DNA from: Microbacterium dauci
GTDB taxonomy: Bacteria > Actinomycetota > Actinomycetes > Actinomycetales > Microbacteriaceae
DNA length: 64,000 nt
Direction of reading: 5' to 3'
Assembly (NCBI RefSeq): GCF_030065535.1
Contig: NZ_JASJND010000001.1
Span: forward strand, 434,001-498,000
Shown here: one piece after another, positions 8,365-18,000 of the stretch
Numbering within the stretch: the first letter of the stretch is position 1
How the letters are laid out: each line of letters opens with the position of its first letter
The notes under the pieces: model-generated
What the model saw: only the letters and a program-made list of their open reading frames with translations
Databases searched by the model: none
What the model was told of the DNA's origin: nothing
Program-made: the position numbers and the translations under genes

Positions 8365-9003
8365 TCAGTCGTCGATGAGCTGCGGCAGCCTCTGACCGAT
8401 GATCCATGTGAGCTCGCGGCGAGGCTCTCCGTCCTGAATCGCGGTGGCGATCGGCAATCCGACGTTCTCGCGCAGTGCGTCCACGTTCCGGTTGACGAGG
8501 CGGTCCTTCGTGATGAAGAACGGGTCAGCCTGCCCGGCAGGGACGTCGGGGAGCGCGCTGAAAGCTGAGCGGAAGTACGCACCCCATCCGACCTTCGGGT
8601 GCGATCTGACGTCGTAGACGTACTGGAGCTGCTCTCCGTCCCATAGCGCACCGTTGGGCTGTAGGAGCACATTAATGGAGCGCCACCCCCGCTCGCCCAC
8701 GTGGTGCCAGCCGCGAAGCGGCCACATGAAGTCGATGAGTTCGAGACGCATGGTGCGCACGTGATCGTAGACGTGGTCGAACCCTCGAGGCGAAAGGTCC
8801 GTTACCTCAGACTCAGGGCCTTGGAGGTAGATCGGCGTCTTCTGAATGCCCCGCCCTTCCAGCGCTTCAGCGAGCTCGATGCTCCACTCCGCGACGCGCG
8901 GTAGGTGGCTCGCTTCCTTCCGGCGTGCTTCTTCTTCGGCCCTCGCCGCCGCCTTCGCGGCCAAAGTTCGCGCCAGTTCCCCACCTTCATCCATCAACCC
9001 CAT
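8365..9003 (-). CDS. hypothetical protein
   Basis: 212 residues, unrecognised. The N-terminal about 40 residues are a charged Ala/Glu/Arg helix, probably coiled coil. The rest is a globular domain with many Trp and Tyr residues (MWPLRGWHHVGERGWRS). The ATG at 9003 is preceded by TACTGT at 9016-9011, 7 nt upstream, suggesting a leaderless transcript. It is antisense to the neighbouring prophage genes, a common arrangement for genes expressed during lysogeny. Confidence 0.55.
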   Translation of the reverse strand: MGLMDEGGELARTLAAKAAARAEEEARRKEASHLPRVAEWSIELAEALEGRGIQKTPIYLQGPESEVTDLSPRGFDHVYDHVRTMRLELIDFMWPLRGWHHVGERGWRSINVLLQPNGALWDGEQLQYVYDVRSHPKVGWGAYFRSAFSALPDVPAGQADPFFITKDRLVNRNVDALRENVGLPIATAIQDGEPRRELTWIIGQRLPQLIDD

Positions 9004-9068
9004 GAGCGAGACAGTAGCGGAACCGGCAGCCGCAGGTCGATGTCGGACCCCGCGGGCAGACTCACGGG

Positions 9069-9302
9069 ATGCCCACCGACCTCGAGCTCCTCACCTTCGA
9101 AGCCACCCACGAGCGCCACACCGGTGTGAAGGAAGAGACGATCCGGACCGAGCTCGGCATGACGCCTGCACGCTACTACCAGCGCCTCGGACGGTTCATC
9201 GACACCCTCGACGCCGTGAAGCACGACCCCGTCCTCGTGCACCGGCTCCGCCGCCGGCAGGACCAGACGGAAGGGCGACGTCGGGCTCGTCTGGCATCGT
9301 GA
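9069..9302 (+). CDS. DUF3263-type small DNA-binding-like protein
   Basis: 77 residues. The pattern LLTFEATHERHTGVKEETI...GMTPARYYQRL...DPVLVHRLRRRQ matches the actinobacterial DUF3263 family, which is built on a sigma-factor-like helix-turn-helix. A leaderless promoter is likely (CAGACT 9057-9062, 6 nt before the ATG). Its place just inside the attachment site would suit a small regulator or excision-control protein, but that role is inferred. Confidence 0.7.
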   Translation: MPTDLELLTFEATHERHTGVKEETIRTELGMTPARYYQRLGRFIDTLDAVKHDPVLVHRLRRRQDQTEGRRRARLAS

Positions 9303-9318
9303 CGTGACTACATTTTGA

Positions 9319-9501
<183 letters not shown>

Positions 9502-9536
9502 TCTCGAGTTTCTGACTCCGGCCCGAAACGGCCGGT

Positions 9537-9580
9537 GAGAGGCCCGGAACCGCAAGACTCTGCGGATTCGGGCCTCTCTC
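9537..9580 (+). terminator. terminator hairpin after nrdF 3' end
   Basis: GAGAGGCCCG (9537-9546) pairs with CGGGCCTCTC (9569-9578), with inner pairing of ACCGCA with TGCGG. There is no long T run, as is common in actinobacteria. It lies 36 nt after the NrdF-type stop and was probably the original nrdF terminator. Confidence 0.65.
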
Positions 9581-9648
9581 GTGACCGCGGTCTGGACGGT
9601 GCAGATCGCCGAGACCGACTATCGACGCGTGGGCGGAGGGCACGTCCG

Positions 9649-10020
9649 TCATCCCATCGGCGTGAGAACTCCATGTCCGGGCTGTAGCACGGGATGGGTG
9701 TAGACATCCTCTTCTGATGCCACGGGTCCGTCGTGCGTGCCGTCGGCTGCCATCGCGTAGAGGTGTCTGGGGTGTCCGGTTTGATCGGTGCGCGTGTAGA
9801 TGATCGCCGTCCCGTGCTGTGTCCAGCGTGGCTGCGTCGCACGCGGGCCGTCCGCACCGAAGGCGGTGAGTGCGCGCTGATCCGTTCCGTCAATCGCCAT
9901 GGTGAACAGCTCCGAGTGCCCGGCCCCGGGGTACTGCAGCAGCGGGTAGGTGCCGAAGAGGATGCCGGTGAGGGGAACTCGGCGACTCGTCGGCCCCGGT
10001 CCCCACCTGTCCGCGTTTGA
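9649..10020 (-). pseudogene. C-terminal remnant of a PD40/TolB-like beta-propeller protein
   Basis: The frame reads ...GILFGTYPLLQYPG...HSELFTMAIDGTDQRALT...QPRWTQHGTAIIYTR...LYAMAADGT, with the repeated pattern of PD40 (WD40-like) propeller blades. Only about two and a half blades remain. The frame is open directly behind the stop codon of the dehydrogenase gene upstream, with no start codon that would include a full blade. The N-terminal part has been deleted, so I call it a remnant. Confidence 0.6.
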
Positions 10021-10896
10021 TCACGACGTGGGATGCCGCCAGTCCGCGATGGCGGCGTCGAGGGCGGCGTGCATGACCTCCCGGTCCGGGGCCAGGCCCG
10101 TCCACAGGCCGATGTTGATCGCAGCCTGGTTGACGAGCATGGCGCGCCCATCGAGGGTTTCGGTGCCTCGTTCCCGTGCTTCGCGGAGGAACGGCGTGTC
10201 GGGTGGGTTGGGGATGACGTCGCATACCAGCATCCCGGACTGCAGTGAGGCCGCTACGACATTGACCCTGGCCGAGCTGTCGGGGGCAAGTCCGACGGAG
10301 GTGGCATTGACCACGACGTCGGCGTCGGTATCCACGGTATAGGGGCCGGTCCATTCCCGTGCGGTGGCATCGGTCGCGGTGTTCTCGCGCACGATCCGTG
10401 CGATCTCCTCGGCGCGTTCGGTGCGGCGGTTGACGATGCGCAGGGATGCCACCCCTGCCAGTGCCAGCTCGACGCAGATCGCCCGTGCCGCTCCGCCGGC
10501 GCCGAAGACTACGACGTGTCGTCCCCGGGGCTCTCTCATCTCGCGCAGCGCCGCGACGAAGCCCGCGCCGTCGGTGTTGTGTCCGACAAGCCCGTCCGCT
10601 CCGGCCACGACGCAGTTGACCGCGCCGATCAGGGTCGCCGATGGGGCGAGCCCGTCGAGCAAGGGGATCACGGCCTGCTTGTGCGGCAGCGACAGGTTGA
10701 ACCCGATCCATCCCATCGCGACGGCGCCGCGCACGGCGGCTTCGAGTTGTTCGGGTGGTACGTCGCAGTTCACGAAGCGGGCGAGGACGCCGTGGTGGGC
10801 ATACGCAGCCTCGACCATCGCGCCGGTCGGGTTGCCCCCGGCGGGTGTGGAGAAGGATCCGGTAAGTGTCGGTCTGAGAGGGGTGGGCTGAGGCAT
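10021..10896 (-). CDS. shikimate/quinate dehydrogenase-like oxidoreductase (AroE superfamily)
   Basis: 291 residues from the ATG at 10896, chosen for the AAGGAG 8 nt upstream; an ATG at 10926 overlapping the upstream stop is the alternative. Family marks: NLSLPHKQAVIPL (catalytic Lys region), GHNTDGAGF (catalytic Asp), the NAD(P) loop GAGGAA and NRRTERA. The usual SxS substrate loop at the N-terminus reads GSFSTPAGG, so the substrate may not be shikimate itself. It is co-transcribed behind a GMC oxidoreductase, which fits a catabolic route for a cyclic polyol or quinate-like compound rather than aromatic amino-acid synthesis. A truncated relative lies at 24378-24572. Confidence 0.75.
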   Translation of the reverse strand: MPQPTPLRPTLTGSFSTPAGGNPTGAMVEAAYAHHGVLARFVNCDVPPEQLEAAVRGAVAMGWIGFNLSLPHKQAVIPLLDGLAPSATLIGAVNCVVAGADGLVGHNTDGAGFVAALREMREPRGRHVVVFGAGGAARAICVELALAGVASLRIVNRRTERAEEIARIVRENTATDATAREWTGPYTVDTDADVVVNATSVGLAPDSSARVNVVAASLQSGMLVCDVIPNPPDTPFLREARERGTETLDGRAMLVNQAAINIGLWTGLAPDREVMHAALDAAIADWRHPTS

Positions 10897-10922
10897 CGCG
10901 GTCTCCTTGTCTCGCGGCGTGC

Positions 10923-12425
10923 TCATGCGGCGATCTCGGTCTCGGCGACGACGCGCAGGGCCTGCGCGGCGATCGTGAGGGCGGGGTTCATCGCCGCGCT
11001 CGAGGGGAAGAACCCGGCGTCGATGATCCACAGATTGTCGGCGTCGTGCGCGCGGCACCAGCCGTCCACGACTGACCGCGCGGGATCGTGGCCGGCCACG
11101 GTCGTCCCGCACATATGGCTGTTCATCTCAATCCCGAACCATTGCGTTCCGATGACCTGGTACCCGGCGCGGCGTAGGAGACGCTTCGCCTTCCGCATGA
11201 GTCGGCGGTGATTGTCGATTCCGAGCGCGCGGCGATGGGTGACGATCCGGCCTGCGGTGTCGATGGTCACCCGGTTCCCGGCGGCGGGTAGATCTTCGGC
11301 CATGACCAGCCACTCGACGCTGCGCTTGGCGAACTCGTCCAGCGCCCCGGTTGGGGCGAATGGGACCTCGAGCTTCATCATGGAGCCGGTCACCTTGCCG
11401 ACCAGCTGCATGACCCCGGCCGGCTCGCCGTCGCCGGCGCCGTGGTACCAGTCGTTGACGGACAGAGTCTTCTGAAAGACGACGTCGTTGCGGCGGGTGG
11501 CGTCGAACGCGGCGATGTGTGCGTTGTTGTGCATCATGTAGTTCCGGCCCACCTGACCCGAGCCGTTCGCGAGACCTGCGGGGCTCTTGTCGTCGGCGGA
11601 CCGGAGCAGCAGAGCGGCGGAGTTGACCGCGCCGGCGGACACGACGAAACGGGATGCCGCGATCCGCACCTCACCGTCGGGACCGGTCCCCACCGCCGCG
11701 ACGACAGTGCTGCCGGATGGGCCGGTCTCCAGCCGATCGATGCGCACACCGGTCAGGAGACGCAGGTTCCCTGTGGCCAAGGCGGGGTCGACGGCGCACG
11801 TTTCTGCGTCGCTCTTTGCGCCGAGCAGGCAGGGGAATCCGTCGCAGGTGCTGCATCGGATGCACAGTCCACCAGGCCGGAGGTCAACGCCCATCGCGTT
11901 GGCGGCGGGCGACACTCCCAGGCCCCGCAGTCTGTCCGCGAGGTCGGCGATGTACGGCTCGTGCTCCAGGGCTGGAAAGGGAAACGCGGAGCTGCGCCAT
12001 GGCTCGGTCGGGTCCTCGCCCGAGGTCCCGTGGACTCGCAACAACTCCTCGGCCTGAGCGTAGTACGGCTCGAGGTCCGCGTACTTGAACGGCCACGCGG
12101 GCGAGAGCCCGTCCGTGTGCTCGGTCGCCTCGAAGTCCCGCTCACGGAACCGCGGCAGGCTCGCGCCGTACACCTTCGTGCTGCCGCCGACGACGTAGTG
12201 CACTCCGGGCTTGTACGGGCGGCCGCTGCCGTCGAGCCACTCCTCAGACGGCTTGTACCGGCGGCGACGGAAAACGGCGTCAGGAGACCAGTTCTCCGGC
12301 TCGCGCCGGATGCGCTCACCCCGCTCGACGAGCAGCACATCCACTCCGCGACGTGCCAGCGCGAGCGCGGTGACCCCACCGCCCATGCCCGACCCGATCA
12401 CGACGCAATCCGCGACGATCCTCAA
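10923..12425 (-). CDS. GMC-family FAD-dependent oxidoreductase
   Basis: 500 residues from a TTG start at 12425. It is chosen because AAGGAG lies 5 nt upstream and the FAD-binding Rossmann motif (CVVIGSGMGGG) follows directly; the longer frame to 12764 would run through the divergent regulator. Further marks are the ERG end of the second strand, GGSTKVYGA (FAD contact) and the C-terminal NSHMCGT plus MNPALTIAA. A Cys-rich stretch (CIRCSTCDGFPC) suggests an iron-sulfur or structural metal site seen in some sugar/polyol dehydrogenases of this family. It oxidises an alcohol group of an unknown, probably cyclic or sugar-like, substrate. It shares an ATGA overlap region with the dehydrogenase downstream. 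Confidence 0.85.
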   Translation of the reverse strand: MRIVADCVVIGSGMGGGVTALALARRGVDVLLVERGERIRREPENWSPDAVFRRRRYKPSEEWLDGSGRPYKPGVHYVVGGSTKVYGASLPRFRERDFEATEHTDGLSPAWPFKYADLEPYYAQAEELLRVHGTSGEDPTEPWRSSAFPFPALEHEPYIADLADRLRGLGVSPAANAMGVDLRPGGLCIRCSTCDGFPCLLGAKSDAETCAVDPALATGNLRLLTGVRIDRLETGPSGSTVVAAVGTGPDGEVRIAASRFVVSAGAVNSAALLLRSADDKSPAGLANGSGQVGRNYMMHNNAHIAAFDATRRNDVVFQKTLSVNDWYHGAGDGEPAGVMQLVGKVTGSMMKLEVPFAPTGALDEFAKRSVEWLVMAEDLPAAGNRVTIDTAGRIVTHRRALGIDNHRRLMRKAKRLLRRAGYQVIGTQWFGIEMNSHMCGTTVAGHDPARSVVDGWCRAHDADNLWIIDAGFFPSSAAMNPALTIAAQALRVVAETEIAA

Positions 12426-12448
12426 ACCCGCTCCTTCGCTGAATGTGT

Positions 12449-12463
12449 AACGAAGCAATCGTT
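12449..12463. promoter_or_regulatory. candidate operator, AACGA-N5-TCGTT
   Basis: An inverted repeat AACGA AGCAA TCGTT lies between the divergent GMC oxidoreductase (start 12425) and LacI-type regulator (start 12544), where an autoregulatory operator is expected. A TTGACA at 12476-12481 lies beside it, but no good -10 follows. The assignment is tentative because no second copy was found. Confidence 0.4.
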
Positions 12464-12543
12464 GACCACGCAGCCTTGACACAGCAAGCGATCCTGCCCA
12501 TCTCTTCGTGTGAATGGTTAAATATGCTGGGAAGGAGATGCTT

Positions 12544-13632
12544 ATGCCGAGACAGGCTTCGGAGGCCTCACTGCTCTCGATCGCCCGCACGCTCGGCCTG
12601 TCGACGGCGACCGTGTCGAACGCGTTCAACCGTCCCGAACGGGTGAGCGCCGGCACCCTCGCACGCATCCACGCGGAGGCCGAACGAAAGGGATACGCCG
12701 GCCCCGATCCGGCCGCGCGCCAGCTGCGCCGGGGTCGTGCGGACGCCATCGGCCTGGTGCTCACCGACGAGCTACCGTTCGCCTTCGAGGATCACGCCGC
12801 AGTAGGGTTCCTCGCCGGCGTCGCACAGTCGTGCCAGGAGTCCGGCCGAAGCCTTGTCATGCTCGCATCCACGGCAACCACGAACCCGCCGCTGGGGGCC
12901 GTGGCCATCGACGGGCTCATCATCTACTCTGTCGCCGACGGCGAGCCACTTCTGACGGCGGGAAGAGCCCGGCGGGTTCCGATGGTCGTCGTGGACCAGC
13001 CTCACGCCGATCCTGGGTGGGACTGGGTGGGCATCGACGACCACGGCGTGGGGCGGGTGGCTGGCGAGCACCTCGCTCGCCTCGGGCACCGGTCGGTGGG
13101 CGTGTTGGCCCCAAGGCTCAGTCGCACCCGCCGCAACGGCCCCTGGCCAGCGGACGAGGAACCTGCCTATGCCGTCCTCCGCGAACGCATCACGGGGTTA
13201 CGTGCGGCCCTCGCCCCGCACGGCGGGCATGCAGCAGCCATCCCCATCGAGGAGCGCACGATCTCAAGCGAGCGGGCAGGCGCCACCGGCCTGCAAGCCC
13301 TCATGTCTCGGCACCCCGAACTCACCGCCGTGTTCTGCCTCTCGGACGAACTCGCGCTCGGTGCACTTGCACGCGCCGCCGAACTCGGAATCGACGTGCC
13401 CCGTCAGCTCAGCATCGTGGGCGTCGATGACATCGAACGCGCCGAAGCGGCAGGCCTCACCACGATCGAGCAGCCGCTGCAGGCCAAGGGCGCCGTCGCC
13501 GGCCGGCTGCTCATGTCGCGGATCGAAGAGCGACTCGCAGGCCGCAAGCGTGCACCCGCACAGACCCGCACCCTCCCCACAACACTGCACGTCCGCTCGA
13601 CAACTGCGCCGCCACGGCGGATAGCTTCCTGA
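12544..13632 (+). CDS. LacI-family transcriptional regulator
   Basis: 362 residues from the ATG at 12544, supported by GAAGGAG 6 nt upstream. The N-terminal helix-turn-helix (SIARTLGLSTATVSNAFNRPERVS) with its hinge helix (about 10-60) is followed by a periplasmic-binding-protein-like effector domain (IGLVLTDELPF ... LSIVGVDDIERAEAAGLTTIEQP). It is transcribed away from the GMC oxidoreductase operon and likely represses it until a sugar-like ligand binds. Confidence 0.88.
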   Translation: MPRQASEASLLSIARTLGLSTATVSNAFNRPERVSAGTLARIHAEAERKGYAGPDPAARQLRRGRADAIGLVLTDELPFAFEDHAAVGFLAGVAQSCQESGRSLVMLASTATTNPPLGAVAIDGLIIYSVADGEPLLTAGRARRVPMVVVDQPHADPGWDWVGIDDHGVGRVAGEHLARLGHRSVGVLAPRLSRTRRNGPWPADEEPAYAVLRERITGLRAALAPHGGHAAAIPIEERTISSERAGATGLQALMSRHPELTAVFCLSDELALGALARAAELGIDVPRQLSIVGVDDIERAEAAGLTTIEQPLQAKGAVAGRLLMSRIEERLAGRKRAPAQTRTLPTTLHVRSTTAPPRRIAS

Positions 13633-13780
13633 CAGCCGACGCTGTCTGCGGAGCAGAACCGTATGGCGCCACGCGCCGCGAGTCCGGTACCCACTGGAAG
13701 CGCGCCGGGGTACCGCTCTCGGATTCAACGGCTACGGCGGTTTCCTCTCCCTTCGAGCCGTCTCGTGATGGAATCGCTCT

Positions 13781-14596
13781 ATGCCGATCCTCAACAAAGA
13801 CATGTCGCTGTGCATCTCGCTTGCCGCGCGCCCCTCGAATCTCGGGACCCGGTTCCACAACTACCTGTACGAAGAGTTCGGTCTGAACTTCATCTACAAG
13901 GCCTTCACGACCGATGACATCGACGCCGCGATCGCGGGCGTACGCGGTCTCGGGATCCGTGGATGCTCCGTCTCGATGCCCTTCAAGGAGGCGGTGATCC
14001 CCCTCGTCGACGCGATCGAGCCGTCCGCGGCGGCGATCGAGTCGGTCAACACGATCGTCAACGACGGCGGTTCGCTCACCGCGTCGAACACGGACTACGA
14101 GGCCGTTGCACAGCTCATCGAGGAGCACTCGGTCGACCCCGGCGCGTCGGTGCTGGTGCGCGGATCGGGCGGCATGGCGAAGGCCGTCGTCGCCGCCTTC
14201 CGAGGCGCGGGCTTCGACGATCTCACTCTGGTCGCCCGCAACGAGGCAGCAGGGTCGGCCATCGCTGAGAAGTACGGCTACCGCTCGACGACTGCGGATC
14301 CGGCACCGGGCCACGCCGTCATCGTCAATGTGACGCCCCTGGGCATGAACGGCCCCGACGCCGACGCGCTGTCGTTCACGCAGGCCCACATCGACGCCGC
14401 CGACACCGTCTTCGATGTCGTCGCCTTCCCCGCCGAGACGCCGCTCATCAGCGCCGCTCGCACCGCCGGAAAGCCCGTCATCACGGGCGCCGACGTGATC
14501 GCCCTGCAGGCCGCGCGCCAGTTCGAGCGCTACACCGGCGTCACCCCGACGCGCGAGCAGATCGAGCGCGCTTCGACGTTCTCCCGGGAAGGGTGA
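13781..14596 (+). CDS. shikimate 5-dehydrogenase-like protein
   Basis: 271 residues. It has GCSVSMPFKEAVIPL (catalytic Lys), TASNTDYEA (catalytic Asp), a nucleotide loop RGSGGMAKA, and an N-terminal ISLAARPSNLGTRFHNYLY that replaces the usual SxS-x-H shikimate loop. This subclass is found in actinobacteria beside the canonical enzyme. The Shine-Dalgarno is weak; an alternative start is the Met at 13802. It follows the regulator in the same direction after 148 nt, so it could be controlled by the same regulator. A housekeeping AroE role is possible but the context favours catabolism. Confidence 0.78.
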   Translation: MPILNKDMSLCISLAARPSNLGTRFHNYLYEEFGLNFIYKAFTTDDIDAAIAGVRGLGIRGCSVSMPFKEAVIPLVDAIEPSAAAIESVNTIVNDGGSLTASNTDYEAVAQLIEEHSVDPGASVLVRGSGGMAKAVVAAFRGAGFDDLTLVARNEAAGSAIAEKYGYRSTTADPAPGHAVIVNVTPLGMNGPDADALSFTQAHIDAADTVFDVVAFPAETPLISAARTAGKPVITGADVIALQAARQFERYTGVTPTREQIERASTFSREG

Positions 14597-14758
14597 GCCG
14601 GGCCAGCGCTTCAGTCAGCTCGACCTGCGCCTCACGTGCTCTGCGCGGGGTAGCTGGCCGCCCTCCGGGCCAACTACATCCCCGGCTGGGTGCGAAATCG
14701 CCGTCCCGCCGCACGGATCGCTTCGGATCGTCGCCACCGGAATCGCGGGCGAAGAGCG

Positions 14759-15030
14759 CAGGAGGGTGCCGTCGATGGAGCGGTCGGCGAGGCGGCCGCC
14801 GAGCCGGTTGCCGATGACCAGGCCGACGCCGAACAGCACGAGCAGCCAGGGCACGGTGCCAAAGGTGAAGCCGCTGACTTCGGTGAGGGTGTGGGCGATG
14901 TAGGTGAAGGCGCCGAACATGCCGCCGTAGGCGAGGATTGTGACGGTGAGGGAGGGCCAGACCTGTCCGGAGCGGAACGCGGCGAGCTCGCCGCGGATGC
15001 TGATCTTCTCCTCGGGGCTATAAAGACCCG
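14759..15030 (-). pseudogene. fragment of an MFS sugar-efflux-type transporter
   Basis: One frame reads ELAAFRSGQVWPSL...ILAYGGMFGAFTYIAHTL...FGVGLVIGNRLGGRLADRS, which matches the centre of drug/sugar efflux MFS proteins (about transmembrane helices 7-9). Sequence on both sides in frame is unrelated, and only about 85 of about 400 residues remain. It is a decayed remnant between the second dehydrogenase gene and the fructanase terminator; the rest of 14597-15055 holds nothing I recognise. Confidence 0.7.
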
Positions 15031-15055
15031 CGCGACGCGCGCAACGACATACGAC

Positions 15056-15092
15056 GTGGGTGGGATGCCGACCTCTCCGGCATCCCACCCAC
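15056..15092 (-). terminator. intrinsic terminator of the GH32 gene
   Basis: A perfect 15-bp stem: GTGGGTGGGATGCCG at 15056-15070 and its complement at 15078-15092, with a 7-nt loop. It starts 6 nt beyond the stop of the GH32 gene. Confidence 0.85.
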
Positions 15093-15097
15093 TCTGC

Positions 15098-18000
15098 TCA
15101 CTTCTTGACGGTGACCGTCACCGGCGCGCTGAGGGTCGCCCCGATCGCGTTGGAGAACTCGACGCGGTAGGTGTGCTTGCCCTTGGCAGCACCGCTGACG
15201 GTCGCCGTCGCGGTCTGCGCCCTTGGCGTCGCCGCCGTCAGCGTTCCCTGCGCGACGACCGTGTCGCCCTCGAGGAATCGGTACGCCGTTGCATTCGTAC
15301 CCCACCACAGGTTGGCGGTGAGCACGTAGCTCCCGTCGCCGTCATGGTTGTCGTGGCTCAGCACCGGTGTGGCCGGACTCGCCTGCGTCACCTTCACGGT
15401 TACGGGAGCCGTCGTGGTGACGCCCTTGCTGTTGACGAGCTCGCCTGTGTAGACGTACGTACCGTTGGAGCGACCGCCGACCGGGACCTTGGCTTGCTGT
15501 GCCGTCACGCCGCCGTAGATCAGCGGTGCGGTCGAGATGAGCTTGCCGTTCTCGTAGAGCCGGAACGTCGTCGCGTTTTGACCCCACCAGAGGTTCATCG
15601 TCACCGTATAGTCGCCGTCGGCGAGGCCCGTATCCCATCCGTTGTCGTGCGACAGGATGCCGCGACCGGGCGCCGCTGTGGCGCCGTCGGGCACCGTCAC
15701 GGCAGCGGTCCAGTCCGAGCGGGCGCCCTCTCCCGCCGAGTTGACGGCCGCCACCGCGAAGCGGGCGGACGAACCTGGCACGAGGCCGGTGACGACGCTC
15801 GACGTCCCGGACGTCGTCGCGACGGGCGCTTCGGTGCCCTCGAGGTAGACGCGGTAATCGCTCACGTCGGCTCCGCCATCCTCCAGCGGTGCCTCCCAGG
15901 TCACTTCGATGTCGGTGCCGGCGGGCGCCGCCGCGACCGACTGTGGAACGTCGGGAGCAGACACCGGAGCCGGGACCTGCCACATCGTCGGGACGAGGGG
16001 CGTGGCGGTAATGCGCACGATGCGCGCCTGACCGCCCTCCGACCATGCCGTGATCTTCGATGCACCTTCGTCGGGGAACACCTGGTCGGTCAGAGTCGTG
16101 AGCCCACCGGCAGCGAAGACCTCCACGGACGCCCGGTCGAGGTACACCTCGAACGTAACGGTGCCGTCGTCCCTCAGCGCGACGGGGGCGTCCTCGATCG
16201 ACGCGAATGCGGGGTGGAAGGAGGTGTTTCCCGAGTCGCGGCGGTCGACGAAGAGCCGGCCCAGCTCGGTGTCGTACCCGATCAGCGTCCCCGAGTCGTC
16301 ATCGCCGAAGACCGAGATCCCCGCGCGGTCGGCGCCGCCCGGCCGCAGCACGACGTCGAGCTTGACGACCTCGCCCGACAGGTCGAGGTCCGCTGCACCG
16401 TCCACCGCGACGTCGCTGCGCGTCTGCGCCCGATCGACGTCGAGCTGATCGTCGATCTGCGGCACGACCCGCTGCGACAGCCGCGGCCCTTCGGGCGTCG
16501 ACACCAGCGTCACCTCGCGCGGCAGTGCCATGGAGCTTCGCCACGTCGAAGTCGGGATGTCGTTCGCGTAGTCCCAGTTGTTCATCCAGCCCTGCATGAT
16601 GCGGGATCCGGCGGGCGTGCCGAAGTACGACACGGTGGCGTAGTAGTCCCGACCCCAGTCGAGCCAGTCATAGCTCTCGAGTCGAGTCGGCGCGGCGGCA
16701 TCCGCGAACATCACCTGGTCGAGCAGCACGTGTCCCCACCCGGCGCGGTTGTTGTCGACTACCTGGATCGCTGCCTTGCGTCCCGCGAACTCGGAGACGT
16801 TCCAGCTCGCCCAGTCGAGGGTCTCGCTGTCGGAGCCGGTGGCCGTGCGCACCACGTCGCCATCGATGACGAGGTTCACGGATGTCTCGTCTGTGCGCAC
16901 GCGCGCCTGCTCGTCGCCGACAACGACGTGGTCGAGCGTGAGATGCCCCCAGCCGCCGGTCGCCTCGTCGCGGATCCGCAGCTGGGCCTGCTGTCCGTGA
17001 AAGTCCGAGACATCCCACGAGCGCCAGTTCAGCGCGCCCGCTTCGGGCCCGGTCTGTGTCCGGACCACCTCGCCGTCGACGACGAGCTCGGCCTGCAGGG
17101 TGCCGTCGGACCGCTTCCCGCCGCCGATGAGGAACGACACGAAGTCCCCGTCGAGCGGGAATGCCGGCGAGGTGTAGGTGCCGACATTGTCGTCGCCGCG
17201 TGGACCGCCCTCCCAGGTGTTGAGGCGCTTCGCGCCGAGGTAGTAGTCGCCGCCGGAGGTGGAGGGGTTTCGCGATGGCTCGGTGGCGAAGTCGCCGGTG
17301 ATCTCCCACCCGGCCGCGGCGAGGGTCTGGTTCGCAGGAAGCTCAAAGTCGAAGACCGTGCTACCTGCCGGCGGGCTGTTGGTCAGCTGAGCGTCGGGCA
17401 CGTGCGGGTGCCGGCCGCCGCCGACGAGGAAATTGATGAACGGGCTGTCGATCGTGAACTCGGGGGAGGTGAGCGTTCCGACCGGCCAGTCTCCGTCGTT
17501 GAACCCGTTGACCAGCCCGGCGCCGGCGAACCCCGTCACCGTCTGCTGGCCGTCGATGGCGCCGGCCGCCGGAACCGAGCCCCACGGACCGTTCTTCCAG
17601 TTTCCCGGCTCGTTGGAAACCGTCCAGCCCTCGTAGTCGCCGTTGTCGAAGCCCGCGAAGACCTCGCCGTCGGGGAGCGACTGGGCGCCCTCGGTGGTCT
17701 CGCTGGTGAACGTGGTGCCGTCGAACTCGCCGACGAAGTACTGTCCGCCGCTGCCCCCGGCGACCGCGCCCGGGTTGAGGTTCACGACCATCACCCACTT
17801 GGTGTTGTCGGGATCGCCGTCGACGGGCAGCTCGAACAGGTCGGGACACTCCCAGATCCCGCTCGTCGAGTTCGCCGGTCCGAAATCGGATAGGTGCTGC
17901 CACTGCTTGAGGTCGGTGCTCTTGTACAGCACGACTTTGTGATCGGTCGCCTCGACGGCGACCATGACCCAGTACGCGCCGGCAGGGCCGTCATACCAGA

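Noticed and set aside
14690-17893. A 1,067-codon open frame antisense to the GH32 gene
   Set aside because: It is a GC-rich shadow frame: Arg/Gly/Val-rich with no recognisable domain, opposite a gene with clear catalytic motifs, promoter and terminator.
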